A DNA stretch of 64,000 nucleotides from Hyphomonadaceae bacterium UBA1849. GTDB taxonomy: Bacteria > Pseudomonadota > Alphaproteobacteria > Caulobacterales > Hyphomonadaceae. Below, piece by piece: positions 58,891 to 64,000 of the stretch. The stretch's first letter is position 1. Each line of letters begins with the position of its first letter. The stretch lies in the NCBI GenBank assembly GCA_002338565.1, contig DDIN01000008.1, positions 747,360 through 811,359 of the forward strand, read 5' to 3'. Both the position numbers and the translations under genes were made by a program. Below the pieces are notes generated by a model. The model saw nothing but the letters and a program-made list of their open reading frames with translations. It was not told where the DNA came from and did no database searches.

Positions 58891-59439
58891 TTATGCAGAG
58901 ATGAAAGCTGTCGCGGACAGAACCAGCCACATACAACCCATCACGGCGGCGCCGCTTGCATAGATTGGCACCCAGCCGCGATAGCGCTCTTTGGCTGCGG
59001 TCTGGAAATGATTCAGAACCTGCTTTTCATCATCACCAAACTGGCTGACTACAAACCGACGCGGCATAACAGCTGCTACGGCCAGCGCCAGAAACGCAAT
59101 CCAGAACATTCCATCGGAAAGCGAGAGCAAATCGACAAGGCTCTTCAGACCCCAGCCGATCAGAAACACCAGCGGATAGCCCCAGGCGGTCAGCTTGAGC
59201 GCAAGTTTCTGACGAGAGATTTGCTTTGTATTCCGGTACTCAGCAATAGAACGGCTAATCGATAGCCAGAGAAGAGCCAGACCGGAAAATAAAACAATGT
59301 TGAGAACAGAAGGCGGCGCAAACAACACCAGAACCGCACTAGCCAAGAGACAGAAGGATTCCACCCAAACAAGATGGGATGGAAACATATCACTCGCCTT
59401 CGGAGTGCCTTGTGGTTCGAGCGTGCCTGCGTGTTCCAT
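58891..59439 (-). CDS. Unknown membrane protein
   Basis: Not recognised. 182 residues with four or five membrane segments (about 21-40, 45-60, 84-102, 110-126, 158-178) and a cytoplasmic basic loop (SIAEYRNTKQISRQKLALK). It begins three bases after the stop of a 43-codon ORF that itself follows the flippase gene, so the three are probably co-transcribed. A role with surface polysaccharide would be guilt by association only. Confidence 0.65.
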   Translation of the reverse strand: MEHAGTLEPQGTPKASDMFPSHLVWVESFCLLASAVLVLFAPPSVLNIVLFSGLALLWLSISRSIAEYRNTKQISRQKLALKLTAWGYPLVFLIGWGLKSLVDLLSLSDGMFWIAFLALAVAAVMPRRFVVSQFGDDEKQVLNHFQTAAKERYRGWVPIYASGAAVMGCMWLVLSATAFISA

Positions 59440-59442
59440 CTT

Positions 59443-59574
59443 CTAAACAATCGCCCTTGCTATGAAGAAGAGTCCTGCAAGCAATATTAAGGCAGCGGCA
59501 ATGAAGGCGAGGTTAAGCGGATTTATCAACTGTTCTAAAATCTGTTTACGTTGTTGACTTGGTCGGGGTGACAA
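59443..59574 (-). CDS. 43-residue membrane microprotein (TTG start), not a listed gene
   Basis: A TTG-started ORF between the flippase and the next membrane gene: MSPRPSQQRKQILEQLINPL followed by one strong membrane segment (about residues 22-41, FIAAALILLAGLFFIA) and RAIV. It is in the same frame as the flippase, nine bases after its TGA, and ends three bases before the next ATG. There is no good ribosome site, so coupling to the upstream gene or readthrough of TGA would be needed. The polar-basic N-terminus plus a single segment is the form of many bacterial membrane microproteins. Confidence 0.5.
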   Translation of the reverse strand: MSPRPSQQRKQILEQLINPLNLAFIAAALILLAGLFFIARAIV

Positions 59575-59583
59575 ATAGCAGTT

Positions 59584-61056
59584 TCACGCCGCGCTCGATG
59601 CAGAAAGCTTTCCGCGGACCTTAAATATGATCTTGAGCGCCATACCGCGCGCGCCAGCTGCATCAAGCGATGCCACGCAGAGCGCATAAGCTGCAGCGCC
59701 AAAGCCAGCCTTCAGCATGAGTTCGACCAGATCCCATTCAAGGTCCGGCATTAGACGAACCACGCCCGCCATAGCTGCGCAGGAGACGAGCACTTTGACC
59801 AAATCCAGCAAAGGCACCGGCAAAACTACATGGCGTCGACCGAACAGGCCGAGCAGCACCATGCCGAGGAAGTAGCACCCCACCGTGGCATACACTGCAC
59901 CCATCAGGCCGATGCGTGGCAGCAGAATAATATTCAGAATGACATTTGCGATCGCCGGGACCGTCATGATCATGGCCCGCTCTGCGGTCTTATGCGCGAG
60001 CTGGAAGCTTTCAGAAAAATAGTGGATCAGCGTGCCATTGAAGAGGCCAGCAATCGCAATCCATGGAATGATATGTCTGGCCTGTTCGCGAAGCTCCCCG
60101 CCAATCATCACATTGGCGAGCGGTGTCGCCGTCAGCGCAATGCCGGCAGCCGCAGGAATGGCGATCAACATGATAGATTGCGCCATGGTGCGCGCTTCGC
60201 GCTCTGCGGCTTGCCGTCCCTCGGTTTCAAACGCTTCCATCACCAGAGGAGACGCAGCCATACCGGCCCAGGCGCACAGCATAAGAACGGTTTTATCCGC
60301 CACGCCGTAACCGGCAGCGTAAGCGCCGACGGCCGCCTCATCGAGAAAGAACGCAATCAGGAAACGGTCTGAAGCAGAGAGAATAAGGTCCAGCACCAAA
60401 GCGGCGGAAATCGGCACGCCATAGCGAAGATAACGTTTCGCATTTTCCGGCACGAGGCGCCCGCCCCGTGAATTCTTCCAGAGCCAAAAGCCTTCCGTCA
60501 CGCCCGCGACAGCAAATGACACGGTCAGACCGATGAGCGGGGCCGCTGCGCCAAACCCACCCATGAGCGCAAGGCCAACACCGACGATGAAACCGCCAAG
60601 CGTGCGGCCAATCTCAACCGCCGAAAAGCGGCGAATACGTTGACTGGCACGATGTGTCTGCAGCGCCAAATTTGCCAGAACCGATACAGGCAGAAGAATG
60701 ATCAGCCAGGGCAGTATCGCCTGAAACTCTGGCGCGTTTGCGACCATGAACCAGACAATGGAGAGCACCAGAAACGCCGGAACAAGAGAGACGAGGCAAA
60801 GCGTAAGCGCCGTTCGATAGTGCGCGGACAGTGTTCCATTTGCTTCGGCCTCACCGTTAAACCGGTAACCGGCAGCCTCCACCCATGTGAGAGTAAAGGT
60901 GTGCATGAGGTGCATGGTGGACAGCGCAAGCGCGTAGCGGCCGTATTCTTCAGGCCCAAGAAGGCGCGTAAACACAAAAACCCCGCCGAACGCAACAAGC
61001 GCCGATACGAGGTTCACAGGCAGATAGCCGAACAGGTGTTTGATCAGTTTTGGCAA
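59584..61056 (-). CDS. Polysaccharide flippase (Wzx/MATE-like)
   Basis: 490 residues, 12-14 membrane segments, of the polysaccharide-biosynthesis export family that flips lipid-linked oligosaccharides across the inner membrane. The start LIKHLFGYLPVNLVSALVAF and the stretch FTRLLGPEEYGRYALALSTM near 30 are typical of Wzx/PST proteins. No glycosyltransferase genes are adjacent, so the substrate is unknown. It heads a minus-strand run with the 43-codon ORF and a membrane protein. Confidence 0.87.
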   Translation of the reverse strand: MPKLIKHLFGYLPVNLVSALVAFGGVFVFTRLLGPEEYGRYALALSTMHLMHTFTLTWVEAAGYRFNGEAEANGTLSAHYRTALTLCLVSLVPAFLVLSIVWFMVANAPEFQAILPWLIILLPVSVLANLALQTHRASQRIRRFSAVEIGRTLGGFIVGVGLALMGGFGAAAPLIGLTVSFAVAGVTEGFWLWKNSRGGRLVPENAKRYLRYGVPISAALVLDLILSASDRFLIAFFLDEAAVGAYAAGYGVADKTVLMLCAWAGMAASPLVMEAFETEGRQAAEREARTMAQSIMLIAIPAAAGIALTATPLANVMIGGELREQARHIIPWIAIAGLFNGTLIHYFSESFQLAHKTAERAMIMTVPAIANVILNIILLPRIGLMGAVYATVGCYFLGMVLLGLFGRRHVVLPVPLLDLVKVLVSCAAMAGVVRLMPDLEWDLVELMLKAGFGAAAYALCVASLDAAGARGMALKIIFKVRGKLSASSAA

Positions 61057-61108
61057 ATTGCGCGCCTCTCCTGACGCGCAGTCTTAAGCCAAAGCCATAA
61101 AAACCGGA

Positions 61109-61507
61109 TTAACCGTGTTGTTCAGATTCGTTGCGATCGTAGATTTCGCGGGCCGCCTCAACAGCCGTCATATTCGACTGTCCCCAGTCGGAAATTTGCA
61201 GGATCGGCTCAGACAGAGAACGGCCAAGCTCCGTAAGGCCATACTCCACGCGCGGCGGCACTTCCTGATAATCACGACGGAAGATAAGACCGTCACGCTC
61301 CAACGCACGAAGGGTCTGGGTCAGCATTTTCTGGCTGACCCCGTTCAGCGCGCGCATCAGCTCACCATTTCGCATGACATCGCGCTGGCGAAGGGAATGA
61401 AACACCAGAAGCTTCCATTTATCGGCCAGCATTTCCATCACCTGACGGGAAGGGCAGGCGTGAACTTCCATGATTTCCAGTGGTGTCTGTTCAGGAGCTT
61501 TCAGCAT
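61109..61507 (-). CDS. HxlR-family transcription regulator
   Basis: Winged-helix regulator of 132 residues. The family start is clear: ACPSRQVMEMLADKWKLLVF near 17, then LMRALNGVSQKMLTQTLRAL and LERDGLIFRRDYQEVPPRVE. The N-terminal Cys (in HACPS) is the redox-active residue in the QorR/YodB/HypR branch, so this protein may sense quinones or electrophiles. It is divergent from a flavodoxin-like quinone reductase, the usual target, with repeats in the gap. Confidence 0.9.
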   Translation of the reverse strand: MLKAPEQTPLEIMEVHACPSRQVMEMLADKWKLLVFHSLRQRDVMRNGELMRALNGVSQKMLTQTLRALERDGLIFRRDYQEVPPRVEYGLTELGRSLSEPILQISDWGQSNMTAVEAAREIYDRNESEQHG

Positions 61508-61534
61508 TTGCGGCCTCTCTCGAAAAAATCTTCA

Positions 61535-61582
61535 TAGTTACCATTAGGTATGTACTAGATAAAAATATACCACCCATTAGGT
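61535..61582. promoter_or_regulatory. Candidate HxlR operators
   Basis: An inverted repeat TAGTTACC-ATTA-GGTA-TGT-ACTA lies at 61535-61557, and its core CATTAGGT recurs 33 bases on, at 61575-61582, about three helical turns. The sites are between the divergent hxlR-type and quinone-reductase genes and are good candidates for the HxlR protein. Confidence 0.45.
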
Positions 61583-61616
61583 CTTCCGGGCAACTCACTT
61601 TTTCTGGGAGACAGTC

Positions 61617-62201
61617 ATGACAAAAGTAGCAATCGTTTATCACTCCGGTTACGGACACACCGCAAAGCTGGCCGAAGCAGTCGCTGAAGGCGTAACGCGC
61701 GGCGGCGCAGAAGTTTCCCTTCTGAAAGCTGACGACCTGACGAAGCCTGATGAAGGCCCGTGGGATAAGCTGAACGAAGCTGACGCGATCATCTTTGGCG
61801 CGCCAACTTATATGGGCTCTGCGTCCGCAACGTTTAAACAGTTCCAGGATGCAACATCCAAAGTCTGGATGTCTGGCGGCTGGACGGACAAGCTGGCGGC
61901 TGGCTTCACAAACTCCGGTTCGGTTTCCGGTGACAAGCTTGCAACGCTGCAGCAATTCGCCATCCTGGCCGCTCAGCACAACATGTTGTGGGTGAATCCG
62001 GCTATTCCGTCAGGCTTCAACATGAAAGAACACACATGGGATGAAGCGGAAAATCGCGGCGGGTTCTTCATGGGTGTTGGCGCGCACTCTCCGATCGACA
62101 CATCACCGGAAGAAGCGCCTGTCGCATCCGAGCTGGAAACAGGTCGCAAACTCGGTGAACGCGTCGCGAAAGCGGCTACACGCTGGGTGAAAGGCGCTTA
62201 G
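61617..62201 (+). CDS. Flavodoxin-family NAD(P)H:quinone reductase (WrbA-like)
   Basis: FMN-binding flavodoxin-fold reductase of 194 residues. The FMN phosphate loop HSGYGHTAKLAEAV is near residue 9, with APTYMGSASATFKQF near 62 and TNSGSVSGDKLATLQQF near 98, as in the WrbA and related group that reduces quinones by two electrons. GGGAGACAGTC precedes the ATG. Regulation by the divergent HxlR protein is inferred. Its stop overlaps that of the convergent transporter. Confidence 0.88.
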   Translation: MTKVAIVYHSGYGHTAKLAEAVAEGVTRGGAEVSLLKADDLTKPDEGPWDKLNEADAIIFGAPTYMGSASATFKQFQDATSKVWMSGGWTDKLAAGFTNSGSVSGDKLATLQQFAILAAQHNMLWVNPAIPSGFNMKEHTWDEAENRGGFFMGVGAHSPIDTSPEEAPVASELETGRKLGERVAKAATRWVKGA

Positions 62202-63058
62202 CCGATCTGCATAAGGGCAAGGCCGGCCACGAGCACGACCGAGGCGATAATCCGTCTCGGTCCTATGCCCTCTTTCAGGATCAGCCAGCCCATTAGCGCC
62301 CCGAATACGACGGCGGTCTCCCGGATTGCCGTCACACGGGCCGCTTCAATCATATCTAGCGCGAACAGTGCTGCACCATAGGACACAACAGAGAGCGCTC
62401 CGCCCGCTATCCCGTTTTTCAGGACCGGCTTCAATGCCGGAACGAACCGTTCCTTGCGTGCAATCACAGCCACAACGACCGTTCCGATCCAGTCGAGCAT
62501 GAAGAGCCAGACCACAAATGTCAGGGGTTCTTCGGCAATGCGTACGCCGCGCGCATCGGCGACGTTATACGCCATCACGCCAAGCGCGGTCATGCCCGCC
62601 CAGAATAGCGCAGACCAGCTGACCGGCTTTCCATCTGAACTCACCTTGCCGCGCAGAAATCCGAAAGCGATCACCGCGACCGTCGCGATAAGCAGACCCA
62701 GTAAGGCAAGCGGCGATAGGGTTTCATTCAGGAAAAAGAACGCGCCAATCGCAACCAGCAGAGGCGCGAGCCCGCGCATGACTGGAAACACAAGCGACAG
62801 ATCCCCGCGATGCAAAGCGCGGATCATGCTCATCTGATAAAAGAAATGGGTCGGGATAGAAATAGCAATCGCCGCCCACAATTCAGGTGTCGGCGCAGGT
62901 ACAAAAAAGGCTACCGGAGAGACGATAATCGCGCAGGCTGAAGACAGCACCGCGCGTGTAACCAGAATGTCGTTGGTTGCTTTTACGACGAGGTTTGCAA
63001 ACGCCAGCGTCAGGGCTGAAACCAGCCCTAACCCGATGGCGATGACGTCAGGCGTCAC
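62198..63058 (-). CDS. EamA/DMT-family transporter
   Basis: 286 residues with ten membrane segments in two EamA repeats (about 5-140 and 150-285). SALTLAFANLVVKATNDILV at the start and RVTAIRETAVVFGALMGWLI near 240 are typical of DMT exporters. The substrate is unknown. The start overlaps the ftsY stop by four bases, so it is translated from the ftsY transcript. Confidence 0.87.
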   Translation of the reverse strand: MTPDVIAIGLGLVSALTLAFANLVVKATNDILVTRAVLSSACAIIVSPVAFFVPAPTPELWAAIAISIPTHFFYQMSMIRALHRGDLSLVFPVMRGLAPLLVAIGAFFFLNETLSPLALLGLLIATVAVIAFGFLRGKVSSDGKPVSWSALFWAGMTALGVMAYNVADARGVRIAEEPLTFVVWLFMLDWIGTVVVAVIARKERFVPALKPVLKNGIAGGALSVVSYGAALFALDMIEAARVTAIRETAVVFGALMGWLILKEGIGPRRIIASVVLVAGLALMQIG

Positions 63059-64000
63059 CCCTCAAGGCCCACAAGCGCCCGAGAGAAGCTACGCGCCGAG
63101 AACGGCTGAAGGTCTTCAGCGCTTTCGCCGATGCCGACAAAGTGAATTGGTAGATTGTAGGCTTCCGCGATGGCGACAAGCACACCGCCTTTCGCCGTTC
63201 CATCAAGCTTAGTCATAACGAGGCCGGTGACATGCGCCGTCTGAGTAAAGGCTTCCACCTGAGACATCGCGTTCTGACCAACCGTCGCGTCCAACACCAG
63301 GAAGACATCATGCGGCGCACTCGGGTCCAGTTTCCGAACCACACGCAGGATTTTTGAAAGCTCTTCCATCAGCTCTTTGCGATTTTGCAGACGCCCTGCG
63401 GTATCGACCAGAACGAGGTCCAGATTTTCGGCTTTGGCTTTTTCAACGGCCTCATAAACAAGGCCAGCCGCATCAGCGCCCGGCGCTTTTGCCATAACAG
63501 GAATACCAGCGCGCTCGCCCCAGACGGTCAGCTGCTCAATTGCAGCCGCGCGGAAGGTGTCACCCGCAACCAGAAGGGCCTTAGCGCCCTGCGCTTTCAG
63601 CTTGGAGGCAATCTTGCCAATCGTTGTGGTCTTGCCCGACCCGTTTACGCCGACGAACAGAACGATGCGCGGCGTCGGACCATCTGCAAAATCGACGTGA
63701 ACTTCGCGCGGAGACAGAATGTCTTCAATCTCGTCAGCCAGTGCGCCGCGAATTTCTTCGTCGGTTATTTCTTTATCGAAACGATCTTTCGCAAGGTTCG
63801 TCGTAATGCGCGAAGCCACCTTCGCGCCCATGTCCGACGTGATCAGAATATCTTCGAGATCTTCCAGCGTTTCATTGTCCAGGCGTTTCTTTGTGAAGAC
63901 GCCTGTCAGACCTTCAGTCAGCTTGTTGGATGACCGCGAGAGCCCGGATGTCAGGCGCTTGAAAAAGCCTGTTTTAACTTCTGGCTCTGGCTCTGGCTCT
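63055..64000 (-). CDS. ftsY: Signal recognition particle receptor FtsY, N-terminus missing
   Basis: Membrane receptor for SRP. The NG domain is complete: GVNGSGKTTTIGKIASKL (P-loop), GDTFRAAAIEQL, LVDTAGRLQNR and MTKLDGTAKGG, with FSARSFSRALVGLEG at the end. The sequence runs to the window edge in the acidic A domain, whose coding DNA has a repeated GAGCCA unit that gives Glu-Pro repeats (EPEPEPEVKTGFF). The true start lies beyond base 64000. Confidence 0.95.
   Translation of the reverse strand, partial: EPEPEPEVKTGFFKRLTSGLSRSSNKLTEGLTGVFTKKRLDNETLEDLEDILITSDMGAKVASRITTNLAKDRFDKEITDEEIRGALADEIEDILSPREVHVDFADGPTPRIVLFVGVNGSGKTTTIGKIASKLKAQGAKALLVAGDTFRAAAIEQLTVWGERAGIPVMAKAPGADAAGLVYEAVEKAKAENLDLVLVDTAGRLQNRKELMEELSKILRVVRKLDPSAPHDVFLVLDATVGQNAMSQVEAFTQTAHVTGLVMTKLDGTAKGGVLVAIAEAYNLPIHFVGIGESAEDLQPFSARSFSRALVGLEG

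Noticed and set aside
58729..59265. 178-codon plus-strand frame over the membrane-protein and yciB genes
   Set aside because: Overlaps two membrane proteins on the other strand and has no family features.
63983..64000. Tandem six-base repeat at the window end
   Set aside because: It codes for Glu-Pro repeats in the acidic domain of FtsY, which is common, and is not a separate repeat element.
1..64000. Mobile elements, CRISPR arrays, toxin-antitoxin or phage-defence genes
   Set aside because: I looked for transposase-like proteins, repeated spacers, integrases and two-gene toxin modules on both strands and found none; the window reads as core chromosome.

Overview
The window is a continuous piece of core chromosome from an alphaproteobacterium. 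It most likely comes from the dimorphic or prosthecate group (Caulobacterales / Hyphomonadaceae), with moderate GC content. The main pointers are GapR, SciP (DUF1153), the Caulobacter-type flagellar operon fliF-fliG-fliH(flbE)-fliN-flbD, a TacA-like sigma-54 response regulator, UrcA-family secreted proteins, COQ9, DUF2125, DUF2794 and an aa3-type oxidase subunit IV. I see no insertion sequence, prophage, CRISPR array, rRNA or tRNA. Assignments rest on reading motifs and family resemblance by eye; no database search was run.

Layout. 1-5.3 kb: hpt (cut by the window edge) and a zinc-ribbon/DUF3426 protein on the minus strand, divergent from an ftsE-ftsX-ydcF-plsC-DUF2125 operon with overlapping stops and starts. 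5.3-12.7 kb: COQ9, rpsU with an apparent ATC start, a Nat-type ABC exporter pair, a DksA-like zinc finger, oxidase subunit IV, a hydrolase, thpR and small unknowns. 12.7-29.3 kb: the TacA-like regulator, two UrcA-type secreted proteins, an M23 peptidase, an ABC1/UbiB kinase, an SDR, gapR, a TPR protein, rpmJ, an MltB-type lytic transglycosylase, an MFS transporter, motA, a serine hydrolase and two large unknown membrane proteins.

29.3-46.1 kb is the flagellar island. On the minus strand, in transcription order, it runs fliK, flgD, flgE, sciP, fliF, fliG, fliH, fliN, flbD, flhA, flhF, flhG; flgK and flgL run divergently. The 361-base gap between fliK and flgK carries back-to-back sigma-54 promoter candidates (GG-N10-GC) around a cluster of CGGCAA/TTGCCG-like elements suited to FlbD. 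flgE has its own sigma-54-like promoter, and a TTAAC palindrome lies upstream of fliF. The island therefore encodes its likely activator (FlbD) and a CtrA antagonist (SciP) next to their probable targets.

46.1-64 kb: DUF2794, a candidate structured small RNA with an intrinsic terminator, a GldA / GldF-GldG fusion / DUF4340 ABC system, DUF1223, acnA, the cytochrome c maturation operon ccmABCD, a lysine-tailed MarR regulator, a Nudix hydrolase, yciB, a small membrane-protein cluster behind a polysaccharide flippase (including an unlisted 43-residue ORF), an HxlR/quinone-reductase pair, an EamA transporter and ftsY (cut by the window edge). The most interesting signals are the non-canonical rpsU start, the candidate RNA at 46.6 kb, the fliK-flgK regulatory region and the 43-codon ORF that follows the flippase stop in frame.
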